64,000 nt of DNA, from NCBI GenBank assembly GCA_963814355.1, contig CAWFCZ010000006.1:186001-250000 (forward strand), in the 5' to 3' direction. How positions within the stretch are numbered: the first letter of the stretch is position 1; every line of letters begins with the position of its first letter. Positions 28,153 through 37,486 of the stretch are shown in pieces. Made by a program: the position numbers and the translations under genes. Source of the DNA: JADGOV01 sp963814355 (GTDB lineage: Bacteria > Actinomycetota > Actinomycetes > JADGOV01). Under the pieces are notes generated by a model. That model saw only the letters and a program-made list of their open reading frames with translations. It made no database searches and was not told the origin of the DNA.

Positions 28153-28234
28153 TTACGCGGACGGCCGCGTTATGCGCCTTGCTGGCCCGGGCCGCCTTGT
28201 GAGGAACGGGTTTGACGTGTCGTTGTCCGCATAA
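28153..28234. repeat. RIT-A2 terminal inverted repeat (ritC side)
   Basis: 82-bp unit; the inner TAA terminates the interrupted upstream recombinase frame with the same DVSLSA tail seen at RIT-A1. Confidence 0.92.
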
Positions 28235-28249
28235 TCCCGGGTGCCGGTG

Positions 28250-29293
28250 TCATTTCCCGAGCGTGTCGAGCCAGCTGACCAGAGAGGTGTCGGAGGTCCA
28301 GTCGGGCAGGGCGTCCGGGGTGAGCGGCTGGTAGGCGTTCTCGATCGCGTTTCGTTTTGTCTCGGCGTCGGCGCGGGCGTAGATCTCGGTGGTGGAGACG
28401 TCAGCGTGGCCGAGCAGATCGCGGATGTAGATCAGGTTGACGCCGGCTTGGATGAGGTGCATCGCCCGGCTCCGCCTGAGGGTATGGGGCGTGACCGGCA
28501 GTCCGGGAGCCCAGCCGGGCTCGCGGGCCCGGACGGCTCGCACGTGGCGGGCGAGGATCTTGGCGACCCCGGAACGGGTCAGCCTCGTGTGGTGCGGTCC
28601 GCTGAACAGCGGGTTCGCGTCGGCTCCGATGGCGGGGTGCGGCTTGAGGTGGTTCAGGTAGTCGGCGAGGAGGCGGGCCGTCGGGTCCATGACGGGGACG
28701 TAGCGGATCTTGGAGCCTTTGCCGTGGATGCTCACGGTGATCGGTGTGGAGCGGCGGACGTCGGCGACGTCGAGGTCGCAGAGCTCTTGGACGCGGGCGC
28801 CGGTGTCGTAGGCCAGGGCGAGCAGAACGGTGTCCCTGACCGCGCGTGTGGTGGCGGTGCCTGGTTCGGCGAGCAGGGCCTTGATCTCCTCGCCGGTCAG
28901 GTGCCCGAGGTCCGGGGCCGGGGTGTTCTTCTGCCGGATCGCCAGTACGTGAGTGATCTGGTCGAGGTGGGCGGGCTGTTCGACGGCGGTGTAGCGGCAG
29001 AACGACTTGATCACCGCGAGGCGCTGGTTGCGGGTGGCCGGCGAGCAGCCGCGCTCGGTCTCCAGCCAGCCGAGGAACCGCAGGACCCGTGAGCGGTCGA
29101 TGTCGACGAGGCGTAGCTTCTCGGGCGGTATGTGCTCGACGTCTTTGAACCAGGTGAGCAGCAGCTTCATCGCGTCCCGGTAGGAGGCTATGGTCCGGGC
29201 CGACGCGGCGCGTTCCCCGGCCAAGTGGTCGGTGAAGAACTTCGTCAGCCACCGCCCGGCCGGATCCGCCGGTGGCGCCGGCCGCGGGCTCAC
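28250..29293 (-). CDS. ritC: RIT-A2 third tyrosine recombinase (RitC type)
   Basis: 347 residues with the same sequence features as the RIT-A1 copy (YDTGARVQELCDLDV, HTLRRSRAMHL, LLGHADVSTTEIYARAD). The GTG start at 29293 overlaps the ritB stop. No differences seen within this start. Confidence 0.92.
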   Translation of the reverse strand: MSPRPAPPADPAGRWLTKFFTDHLAGERAASARTIASYRDAMKLLLTWFKDVEHIPPEKLRLVDIDRSRVLRFLGWLETERGCSPATRNQRLAVIKSFCRYTAVEQPAHLDQITHVLAIRQKNTPAPDLGHLTGEEIKALLAEPGTATTRAVRDTVLLALAYDTGARVQELCDLDVADVRRSTPITVSIHGKGSKIRYVPVMDPTARLLADYLNHLKPHPAIGADANPLFSGPHHTRLTRSGVAKILARHVRAVRAREPGWAPGLPVTPHTLRRSRAMHLIQAGVNLIYIRDLLGHADVSTTEIYARADAETKRNAIENAYQPLTPDALPDWTSDTSLVSWLDTLGK

Positions 29294-30255
29294 GACCGGT
29301 CTCCGGCCGGTTCGGGGATGACGTAGCCGAAGCGGACCTGGGCCTTGGCCATCACCTCGGGGTAGGCGTCCGCGGTCAGCCGCAGGTAGTACTGGGTTCC
29401 GCGAAGATCGGTGTGGCCCATGTAGCAGGCCAGGTAGGGCAGCATCACGGCCAGGTCGGCGTTGTCGGTGGCCCACCGTCGCAGGTTGGCGACGGCGAAG
29501 CCGTGGCGCAGCGAGTGCGGATGCGGGCCACCGGTGAAGTGCGGGATGTCGGCGTCGGCGAGGTAGCCGCGGAAGCGCAGGTAGACGGTCGACTGGTTGA
29601 TCGGCCTTCCTCCCGCCCTGCTGTAAAACACGTGGTCGCTGGGTTCCGGGGCCGGGTGCGCGGCCGCGGTGTAGGCGTGCAGGGTGGCGGCGAGCCGGGC
29701 GGTGACCGGGATGGTCCTGCCCTCACCGTTCTTCGAATCGCGGATCTGCAGCGTCGCGGCGCTCGTGTCCACGTCCGGCAGGAGCAGGTTCAGCGCCTCG
29801 GACACCCGCAGCCCGGCGCCGTAGAGCACCCGGAACAGGACCGGGTCGACCAGCGCCTTGTTCGAGAAGCTCGACATCGGCTGGGAGTCGATCGCGGTGA
29901 ACAACCGCCGCGTCTCGGCGTCGGTGAACACATACGGCGGCTGATGGGGGACCCGCACCTGGGTGGCCGCGTCCGGGAGATGCGCATCCCAGCCAGCGGC
30001 TCGGGCATGCTCGGCCAGTTGCCGCAGCACCAACTCGTTGCGCCGGACCGTGGAGGCCCGCAGGTGTCGGCCGTAGCGGAACCCGTCGACCGCCTCCTTG
30101 GTGATCGAGGCGTCCGGGTAGCCCTGCCGCCGGCAGTGCTCAACGAACTGGCGCAGCACCCGCTGTGGGACCTTGAACCGGTACCCGCCGGCGTGCCGCA
30201 GCGCGGCAAGCTCGGCGACCAGCTCCGGCAGCGTCGGTTCAGGTGTCGCGCTCAC
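29290..30255 (-). CDS. ritB: RIT-A2 second tyrosine recombinase (RitB type)
   Basis: 321 residues; Arg I GAGLRVSEALNLLL, box II HSLRHGFAVANL, Tyr in MGHTDLRGTQYYLRL. It has Asp where RIT-A1 has Glu in VDGFRYG. GTG start overlapping ritA. Confidence 0.92.
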   Translation of the reverse strand: MSATPEPTLPELVAELAALRHAGGYRFKVPQRVLRQFVEHCRRQGYPDASITKEAVDGFRYGRHLRASTVRRNELVLRQLAEHARAAGWDAHLPDAATQVRVPHQPPYVFTDAETRRLFTAIDSQPMSSFSNKALVDPVLFRVLYGAGLRVSEALNLLLPDVDTSAATLQIRDSKNGEGRTIPVTARLAATLHAYTAAAHPAPEPSDHVFYSRAGGRPINQSTVYLRFRGYLADADIPHFTGGPHPHSLRHGFAVANLRRWATDNADLAVMLPYLACYMGHTDLRGTQYYLRLTADAYPEVMAKAQVRFGYVIPEPAGDRS

Positions 30256-31517
30256 CGGCGCTCACCGGCCCGGTCGCCTTCGGTGACGTCTTCGACGTCC
30301 AACGCGCAACGGCGTAGCCGTTCGACGTCGAAACGCAGGTAGTAGGCCTGGGTCGTGTCGCTCGAGGCGTGTCCCAGCACGGCCGACACCACCGGGATCG
30401 GGGTGCCTCCGCCGATCATCGCGACCGCGAGCGCGCCGCGCAGGGAATGCATCCCGCAGACCTGGCCCGGCGGGAACACGATCCCGGCCCGGGCGGCGTG
30501 CCGCGGCAGCCGGGAGGCGACCGAGGATGAGGACCCGAACACGTCGAACGGGTGCCGATGCTTGATGAACACCTTCGGGCAGGCCGTCTCGGGCCGGCCG
30601 TCGCGGATGTAGTCAATGATCGCCCAGCCGACGTCGTCGAGCAGCGGCAGCCGCAACGGCCGTCCGGTTTTCTGTTGGACGATCGTGACCTGTTTCGCGC
30701 GCCAGTCGAGATCGCCCAGTTCCAGGCCGCGCAGATCCGAGATCCGCAGCCCCAGCCGGGCGGTCGTCAGGATCATCGCGTAGTCGCGCTTCCCGGTGGC
30801 GGACTGGCGGTCGATCCTGGCCAGTAACTGGCGGATCTCCTCCGCGGTCCACAGGTGCGGGTCGGACTCGTGACGGACGTGGCGGTGCGGCGGCAGACGA
30901 TCTGCCAGGCCGGCCGGTGCCTGCCCCGCCGCGGCCAAGGCGCCGAGGAAGTCGGCCAGGCATGACCTCAGGGACGCGATCGTCGTGCGTCGCAGCCCAC
31001 GTTGACGCAGCAAGAACCCGGACACGTCACGCACGCCGAGCGCCGCGAGATCGTCGATGCCCATCTCGACCAGGTAGGCCAAGAACCGGCTGGCCGCCCT
31101 GTCCTTCGTGACCACGGTCGCCTCGGCGTTGCCGCGACGGCGGCACGAGGCGAGGTAGTCGTCCCTGAGCTGACGGAACCTTGCCGGACACCCGTCCTTC
31201 GCCGGGATCACTGGGCGGTCGACGTCGACCGCCCGGCCAGCCAGCACCTCCGCCATCAACAGCACCGGCCGACGAACGGCCTGGACAGCCCTGTCTTTGA
31301 CCGGCTCACGCAACGCCGCCAACCGGACGCCGGTCTGGTTCGCGATGAAGTCGATGCACACCAACTCGCTTGCGGTGTCCACGCCGCGACCCGTCAAGAA
31401 AGCAGCGAACCGTTCCAGCACGACCTGGTACCTGCAGACCGTGTACTCATCCCGCCCCGCATCGCGCACCACCGCCACCACGCGGTCCGCGGCGTCCCTG
31501 ACACCAACATCGCCCAT
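30252..31517 (-). CDS. ritA: RIT-A2 first tyrosine recombinase (RitA type)
   Basis: 421 residues, identical in translation to the RIT-A1 protein as far as I compared: ARLGLRISDLRGLELGDL, HSLRGALAVAM, LGHASSDTTQAYYLRF. Translation is coupled to ritB by a four-base overlap. Confidence 0.92.
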   Translation of the reverse strand: MGDVGVRDAADRVVAVVRDAGRDEYTVCRYQVVLERFAAFLTGRGVDTASELVCIDFIANQTGVRLAALREPVKDRAVQAVRRPVLLMAEVLAGRAVDVDRPVIPAKDGCPARFRQLRDDYLASCRRRGNAEATVVTKDRAASRFLAYLVEMGIDDLAALGVRDVSGFLLRQRGLRRTTIASLRSCLADFLGALAAAGQAPAGLADRLPPHRHVRHESDPHLWTAEEIRQLLARIDRQSATGKRDYAMILTTARLGLRISDLRGLELGDLDWRAKQVTIVQQKTGRPLRLPLLDDVGWAIIDYIRDGRPETACPKVFIKHRHPFDVFGSSSSVASRLPRHAARAGIVFPPGQVCGMHSLRGALAVAMIGGGTPIPVVSAVLGHASSDTTQAYYLRFDVERLRRCALDVEDVTEGDRAGERR

Positions 31518-31616
31518 CGCGAATCACCCTTCATCCAGAATCGGAATGAACAGGCGATTCTTCGCCGAGCAGGCGCAGCGCTCAGCACGCCGGGAAGCTG
31601 GCCCCGACACCCGGGA

Positions 31617-31698
31617 TTATGCGGACAACGACACGTCAAACCCGTTGGTCACAAAGCGGCCCGGGCCAGCAGGGCGCATAACACGGCCGTCCGCGTAA
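31617..31698. repeat. RIT-A2 terminal inverted repeat (ritA side)
   Basis: Inverted partner of 28153-28234. The palindrome lies just outside it, as at RIT-A1. Confidence 0.92.
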
Positions 31699-31704
31699 TG
31701 CCGG

Positions 31705-31724
31705 TTATGGGGAATTCCCCATAA
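31705..31724. repeat. 20-bp palindrome beside RIT-A2
   Basis: TTATGGGGAATTCCCCATAA, identical to 1680-1699, between TGCCGG and GCGGCA. Here the outer spacer GCGGCA is identical to the one at the opposite side of the element, a true 6-bp target duplication. Confidence 0.95.
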
Positions 31725-31941
31725 GCGGCACACCACCGCAATGCGCCTGCTCCGAGCTGGCGTCGACACCAGCGTGATCGCCCTCTGGCTTGGCCACACC
31801 AGCGTCGAAACCACCCAGATCTACCTGCACGCCGACCTCGAACTCAAGGAGAAAGCACTTGCCAGAACCAAACCACCCACCGCCCGAGCAGGACGCTACA
31901 AACCGCCCGACACGCTCATCGCTTGGCTCGAAGCCCTCTGA
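31725..31941 (+). pseudogene. RIT-B1 recombinase, 3' part after RIT-A2
   Basis: Reads RHTTAMRLLRAGVDTSVIAL, WLGHTSVETTQIYLHADLEL and ends DTLIAWLEAL. It supplies the LGHTS motif and the catalytic Tyr that the 5' part lacks. Joined to IHDLRH at 28152 it would complete a normal recombinase C-terminus. Confidence 0.88.
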
Positions 31942-32023
31942 TTATGCCGACCTCGCCAAGCCGAACCCCCTGCCCCGCAACGGATCCCGCGACCACAGCG
32001 GCATAATCCGAAGATCGGCATAA
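31942..32023. repeat. RIT-B1 right terminal inverted repeat
   Basis: Inverted partner of 26837-26918, ending GATCGGCATAA. Confidence 0.9.
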
Positions 32024-32029
32024 TGCACC

Positions 32030-32049
32030 TTATGCCGACGTCGGCATAA
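32030..32049. repeat. 20-bp palindrome beside RIT-B1
   Basis: TTATGCCGACGTCGGCATAA between TGCACC and GGTGCACC. It is built from the RIT-B arm sequence and its complement. Same length and position logic as the RIT-A palindrome; also found at 59732-59751. Confidence 0.95.
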
Positions 32050-32306
32050 GGTGCACCTGATCCGCGCCTCGATGAGGTTCGTGTCCTACACCGACCGCAA
32101 GCGGGTCGCCGCCGCGCTCCGCGCCGTCTACACCGCGCCGACGGTGGAGGCGGCGGAGACCGCGCTCCTCGCGTTCGGCGAGTCCGAACTCGGCCGGCGC
32201 TATCCGGCGACCGTGGCGACCTGGGAGCGGGCGTGGGAGCGGTTCATCCCGTTCCTCGCGTTCCCGCCCGCCGTCAGGAAGATCATCTACACCACGAACA
32301 GCATCG
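32050..32306 (+). pseudogene. IS256-a transposase, middle segment
   Basis: Continues after RIT-B1: LIRASMRFVSYTDRKRVAAA, ESELGRRYPATVATWERAWE and AVRKIIYTTNSI, where T2 is inserted at GCATCG, just before the conserved ESLN motif. Confidence 0.88.
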
Positions 32307-32372
32307 TTATCTTGAGCCGCCCACCGGGTGTCCGTCATGTCGTTGACGGGCGGCTGATGGTGTGCGGGCTGC

Positions 32373-33040
32373 GTGCTGGACGTGGTTATCTGCGGTCGTC
32401 CAGCAGGCGGCTTGCGGGAGGGTTCGGTGTTCGTTCAGCGGGTGGTGCTGCCCGACTCGCGGCGTGAATCGTGGACGGTGGTCGGTGATGATGCGGCGCC
32501 GATCGAGCCGGTGGAGCGGTATCTGGCGTTCTTGACCGACGTGGCCCGGTCACCGACACGGTGAAGGCTTACGCGCATGATTTGAGGGACTGGTTCGGGT
32601 TCTTGGCCGGCCGGTCGACGGACTGGCGCCAGGTGCGGCTGGAGGACGTCGGCGAGTTCGTCGCCTGGCTGCGGCTGCCGCCGGCGGCCCGGGACGGCCG
32701 GGTGGCGGTGCTGCCGTCGGTCGGCGGGCATTGCACCGAGGCGACGATCAACCGCAAGTTGTCGGCGGTGTCGGCGTTCTACCAGCACTCGGCGCGCAAC
32801 GGTGTCGAGCTCGGGGACCTGCTGCGGACCTGGCAGCCGGCCGGTCGTCGCGGCAGCGGCTGGCGACCGTTCCTGCACCACATCAGCAAGGGTCGACCGG
32901 CGGCGCGGCGGGCGATCCGGTTGAACAGTGCGCGCAAGCATCCTCGGGTCCTCGGCCCGACCGAGGTGCAGGCCGTGTTGGACGCCTGTGATCGGCTACG
33001 CGACAGGCTGCTGTTCGCGGTGCTTTATGACACCGGGATG
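32373..33040 (+). pseudogene. T2 first tyrosine recombinase, 5' part, frameshifted
   Basis: VVLPDSRRESWTVVGDDAAP and VERYLAFLTDVARSP, one base lost near 32550, then TVKAYAHDLRDWFGFLAGRS and CTEATINRKLSAVSAFYQHS (core-binding domain), up to LLFAVLYDTGM. T1b interrupts it in the conserved TGxRIGE box. The 3' part is 37487-37820. Confidence 0.85.
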
Positions 33041-33159
33041 TTCTCCAGGGGTCAGCTTGCGTATGGGGCTGCGACTCGGGAGCTTTCCCTTTGCTCATAA
33101 GCTGATCGTGGAACGATAGCGTGCGCGACAGGTGTGGTGCAAGAACGACCCGCCGGGAG

Positions 33160-33729
33160 TTACCGGTGTCGCGCCGGGGTGTTGAGTTGGGCCATGAGCT
33201 CGCGGTTGGCGGCGCGTGCGGCCGCGAGGTCCTGATCGCGTTCGACGAGTTGCAGGCGCAGGTCGATGCTCTGCTGCTCGAGGTTGTTGATCTTCTGGTT
33301 GAGGGCGTCGAGGTCGGCGGGGACGCCGAGCCCGGACTCGCGCCAGGCCTGCTCGCCGAGCGTCTCGGACAGGCGGGTTTCCAGTTGCCGGATCCGGCTG
33401 GTCAGCCGGACGGCTCGTTCGCCGGCGGCGAGCAGGTCGGCGTGCAGCGAGGCGCGGGTGACGCCGGGCCCCTGGCCGGTCCCGGCCGGCGGTGGGGTTG
33501 CCTCCAGGGCGTGGATCTGGGCGAGCAGGTCGCGGTGGCGGTAGAGGAAACTGCGATCGACCCCGGCGGCACGGGCGATGCTCGCGGCGCTGATCTCGGT
33601 CCCGTCGGTGGCGGCGCGGTTGAGCGCGGCGAGGACGCGTTGGCGTCGCCGCGTGGAATCGGCTTGCCGGCCTTGTCGCATTGCTGTGGCGCGCTCGCTG
33701 TGCTCGGCGGCGGGAGCGTTGCTGGTCAT
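33160..33729 (-). CDS. T1b TnpC-like coiled-coil helper (DUF6262-like)
   Basis: 189 residues, identical in translation to 20957-21526: HTH-like ISAASIARAAGVDRSFLYRH, then coiled coil. The ATG overlaps the stop of the large recombinase gene. Confidence 0.82.
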   Translation of the reverse strand: MTSNAPAAEHSERATAMRQGRQADSTRRRQRVLAALNRAATDGTEISAASIARAAGVDRSFLYRHRDLLAQIHALEATPPPAGTGQGPGVTRASLHADLLAAGERAVRLTSRIRQLETRLSETLGEQAWRESGLGVPADLDALNQKINNLEQQSIDLRLQLVERDQDLAAARAANRELMAQLNTPARHR

Positions 33730-36178
33730 GCGGTGGCCTCCGGACAGGCGTCGGGCGCGGTCGCCCGGGTGCTGGGCATGCCGAGGAATGCGGCGCGGTG
33801 GCGGCGCATCACGGTGACTGCCTCGTCGATGACGGCGCGTTCGGTGTCACTGGCGTGGCCGAGATCTCCGTCGATGCGGCCGATGAGCCGCCGGATCCGG
33901 GTGATCTCCTGCTGGCTGGGGGTGGCGTCGGCGCGGGCCCACTCGTCGACGCCGTCGATGGCGGCGGCCAGACGTTCACGGGTTTGCAGCAGGTCGTCGA
34001 GGTAGAGGGTGAGGTCGGGCAGGTAGGACACGTCGGTGCGGAAGTGGTCGCAGCCGGCGCAGCGGAACCGGACCGGGCAGGCGCCGCCCCCGGCGGCGAC
34101 GTTGGACGGCTCGGTGCAGCGTCCGTAGGGGACGGCGACTTCGCCGACGGCGTAGCGGGCGTGTTCGGAGTCCAACAGGGCGGCGGCCTCGCGCCAGACC
34201 CGGTTGCCGTGGCGGTCGAAACTCATCGCGGTCACCGTGTCCACGGCGGCGCGGCGCCGGTCTTCCCCGACCCGGTAGTACCCCCGGGTGACGTTCAAAT
34301 TGCGATGATCGAGGAGTTCGGCGAGTACGTCGATCCCGACGCCGGCATCAGCGTGGCGCTGGGCGTAGCTATGCCGATAGGCGTACGGGACGATCTTGGA
34401 CTTGTCGAACTCGGCGCCGTCACGGCTATGCAGCGGACCCAACGTGTCGACCCATCGCCGGTTCCCGTTCAGGGTTTCGCCGTGGCGAGGGCAGCAGTTT
34501 CAGCTCACCGGCCGGGGTGGCGGGGAAGCGTTGCTTCACACGCGACTGCTGGGCGGTGATCACCGCGGCGGTCGCCTCGTTGATCGGCAGACGGCGCCCG
34601 AGCCGGTCGGCTTTGGCGTTGTCATAGACCAACACGGGCCCGCCGTCTTTGTCACGGTGGAGGCAGTCCAGCGGCAGGTTGAGGAGGTCTTCGGGGCGCC
34701 GGCCGGTGTCGATGCCGATCTGGATCGCGGCCTTGAGTTCGGCCGGCCGCAGGCCGTCCAGGTTCGCGCACAACACCGTCATGATCTCCGGCGGGAGGTC
34801 GCGGCCGGGTTCGCCGCGGTGCGCTTCGGCGGGGATGTCGTCACGCCCGATCGCGAAGTCGCCGGGCAGCCCGGCGGCGACCCGACCGGGCCGGGTCAGG
34901 CCCAGGGCGCGGATCCCGGACAGCGCGGCCCGAACGCCGCGGCAGATGACGTTGCGGTGGTAGCGGCTGATCGTGCCCGTGGACTCCAGGTAGGCCAGCC
35001 GGTTGAGGAACGCCTCGATATCGGGGCCGGTCCAGCCGGTCGGGTGATAGTCCGTGGTCGTCGCGAACCCGCAGGCTTTCCGACAACCGGGCCACCGCAT
35101 TGACCTTGATCCGCACGTTGCTGGCCCCGGCGCCGCGATGGCGTGGCAGTTGCTCACCCGCCCACGCTTTGGCGGCGTACGCCAGCCAGGGCTGGCTGAT
35201 ACCGGTGAACGACAGCCGCCCGCGGTGACCGAACAGAGCCAGATCCCAGCTGTCGCCGGCCCGCTCACGACCGGGATCGGCCAGCGCGCGGCGGACATCG
35301 CAGACGAACGCGGTCAGCAACTGCCGGGCCGGCTTGCCCGCTGTCACGCGCTCGGCCGGGCACGCCGCGATCTGGGTCGCCTGCTCACGGCGCAGCATGT
35401 TGCAGACCGCCCGCAGCGGCACCTCAACGATCTGCGCGCCGCCGCGGACCCGCTGCTGAACGCCGAACAACACCTCGACCACCACCAACGGCGCCAATCC
35501 GCGCAGGCTCACTTCACCGCCCTGCGAGACCGCCGGCTGGGTCAGCTGCCAGTGCCGCTGGTCGGCAACGGGATCGGTGGTGACCGTGGTGCGCCACCGC
35601 ACGTAATGGGTCGCGCAGTAGCCATGTTCGGATTCGGCGCGGCGGCTGCAAGCGGCGACCCGGCAGGGTCCCAGCGCGGGCAGCGGACGCAGCCGCGGGT
35701 CGGTAAGGAACTGCTCCAGCGAGACACCCGCTGTGCGACGCAGCCGGCGCTGATGCGGCACGCACAATGTCGAGCGCGGGATCGGTGACATGCGCTCACA
35801 ACCGGGCACCGCACAGCCGGCCGGTCGACGCGTCGGCAACGATGGCAGCTCGGGTGACGCCGCGATCTGCTGCTCGCTCAGACCCTGCGCACCCAACCGG
35901 GTGAAGCAGTGCCAGCACAGCCCGCCGGTCCTGCCATGCATGGTCGTCGAACAGCCGCCCACCCGACACAGCGGCCGGCCCAGCAACGGATGCGCGGCCG
36001 GCAGCGACAGCACCCGCGTCACCGGGTCCCAGCCGGCCTCGATGAGAAACCCACACTCGAGCAGGCCAGCCAGGCGCGCGGCCGGACCGTCCAATCCCAC
36101 CCCGGCCAGCACGTGGTCGAAGACAACCGCGGCCGCGGCCGCGGATCGTGTCGTCGCGGCCGACGCGGCGCCGCTCAC
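33726..36178 (-). pseudogene. T1b large recombinase (TnpB-like), two frameshifts
   Basis: Same protein and the same two frame changes as 18508-20960, here near 35050 and 34470. Cys knuckles at the N-terminus, Arg I in IGIDTGRRPEDLLNLPLDCL, box II in YAYRHSYAQRHADAG, Tyr in NVTRGYYRVGE. Without an intact large subunit the element probably cannot move alone. Confidence 0.87.
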
Positions 36179-37347
36179 CGGGGCACCCCGGCCTGCTCGC
36201 GCGGGCCGGGCACCAGGTCCACCGCGGCCCGCAGCCGCGCCGGGTCCGGATGCAGATACACCTGAGAGGAGGACACCGAGGCGTGACCGAGCAGGTCGGC
36301 GACCACGTCGAGACCGCAGCCGGCATCAGCGGCGTTGCTACCGAAGGCGTGCCGCAGTTGGTGCGGACGCAACGCCTGCGCCAGCCCGGCCCGTCGCGAG
36401 GCACCGGCGAGCAGCTCACCGATCGCGTCCGGGCGCATCGGCGCACCGAGCGGAGCCCGGAACAGGTTCACCAGCACGAAATCACCGTCCGCAGCCTGCG
36501 GCACACTCATCCGCTCGAACACGTAGGTGTCGAATGCCTGCACGGTGAGGACGTCCAACGGCACGCTGCGCTGCCGGCGCGACTTCGCCCACGCCCCGTT
36601 CGGATTGCCCTCACGACGCAGCACATGCAGATGCGCCCGAGCGACCCCGCAACCCAACGCTCCGGAGTCGGCGAGCAGGTGCACGTCGCTACGACGCAGC
36701 CCGCACACCTCGCCGCGGCGCAACCCGGCCCGGGCCATCAGCAACACGATCAGCCGGTCCCGCGCCGAACGGCAGGCGTGCAGCACGGCGACGATGTCAA
36801 TGTCACTGGCCCGCTCGACCGGACGTTCCGGCTCATGCAGGCGGTGCCGGGCCCGCATCCGCCACGACATCCGCCCGTCGCCGTCGCGGGCAGCCTCGGG
36901 CAGGTCTCGGTCCCCGGCCACCTCATACAACAGCGCGAGCAGATGCCCGCCCGCCTGCCCGACGACGACCGCATGCACCACCATCTCGCGCACCGCGCTC
37001 AGCACGCCGTTGACCCGCCGGGCCCCGCGCACCGGGACGCTGCCCGGCCCGGCCAGCACCGCCGTGGCAGTCTCCCCGCCCGAGGCGGACAGCCCTGCAT
37101 AGGTCAACCACGTCATGAACAGCGCCAGCTGTTCGGCCCCGGCCTGCCAGCTGCGCCCGGTCCGCGCGCACCAGCGCAGGAACAACGCGATCGAGTTCGC
37201 GTAACTCTTCGTCGTCGACTCCGCACCATCGCGGCCGAAACGCACATGCCGCAGGAAACCGTCAGCGACCGGCACGACAGCCAGGTCCTCGTCCAGCACA
37301 GTCCAGTACCTCGCGCCGGACGGCAACCTCACTGGGAACGCCCGCAT
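36175..37347 (-). CDS. T1b first tyrosine recombinase (TnpA-like)
   Basis: About 390 residues from MRAFPVRLPSGARYW, chosen because GGGAGGA precedes it at normal spacing. N-terminal core-binding domain (TTKSYANSIALFLRWCART), Arg I in RAGLRRGEVCGLRRSDVHLL, Lys strand AKSRRQRSVPLDV, box II HQLRHAFGSNAADAG, Tyr in SSSQVYLHPD. Intact. Coupled to the large gene by a GTGA overlap. Confidence 0.88.
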   Translation of the reverse strand: MRAFPVRLPSGARYWTVLDEDLAVVPVADGFLRHVRFGRDGAESTTKSYANSIALFLRWCARTGRSWQAGAEQLALFMTWLTYAGLSASGGETATAVLAGPGSVPVRGARRVNGVLSAVREMVVHAVVVGQAGGHLLALLYEVAGDRDLPEAARDGDGRMSWRMRARHRLHEPERPVERASDIDIVAVLHACRSARDRLIVLLMARAGLRRGEVCGLRRSDVHLLADSGALGCGVARAHLHVLRREGNPNGAWAKSRRQRSVPLDVLTVQAFDTYVFERMSVPQAADGDFVLVNLFRAPLGAPMRPDAIGELLAGASRRAGLAQALRPHQLRHAFGSNAADAGCGLDVVADLLGHASVSSSQVYLHPDPARLRAAVDLVPGPREQAGVPR

Positions 37348-37486
37348 CCTTCGATCCTCCCGATCACATCGTGGGCCCGTGAACAACTACCAGCCACGAG
37401 CACCACACCCCGGGAGACCCGCCGTGAAACCCCAGCAACACGACGTTCAAGCAACGTCATGCAACACCCAGCTGACCCCTGGAGAA

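Larger units (their letters stand above)
28153..31698 (-). mobile_element. RIT-A2, recombinase-in-trio element
   Basis: Inverted, nearly identical copy of RIT-A1 with 82-bp repeats at 28153-28234 and 31617-31698. It splits the RIT-B1 chimeric recombinase at HDLRHT, the same motif hit by RIT-A1: GCGGCA before, TGCCGG, palindrome and GCGGCA after. All three genes are intact. Confidence 0.92.
26837..32023 (+). mobile_element. RIT-B1, decayed recombinase-trio element carrying RIT-A2
   Basis: Terminal 82-bp inverted repeats 26837-26918 and 31942-32023, each bounded by TTATGCCGAT and TCGGCATAA arms. The left flank is GGTGCA; the right flank is TGCACC, a 20-bp palindrome, then GGTGCACC. The original three recombinase genes have collapsed into one chimera by an internal deletion, and RIT-A2 is inserted in it. 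A second copy, in the other orientation relative to its target, is RIT-B2 (60894). Confidence 0.88.
33041..37486 (-). mobile_element. T1b, complete Tn554-like element
   Basis: Bounded by the 16-bp inverted repeat TTCTCCAGGGGTCAGC (33041) and its complement ending 37486. The flanking hexamers are GGGATG and GGCATG, similar but not identical, as known for Tn554-type insertion. Inserted between codons of TGM and RIGEALGLR in the T2 recombinase. Its large gene carries two frameshifts. Confidence 0.88.
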
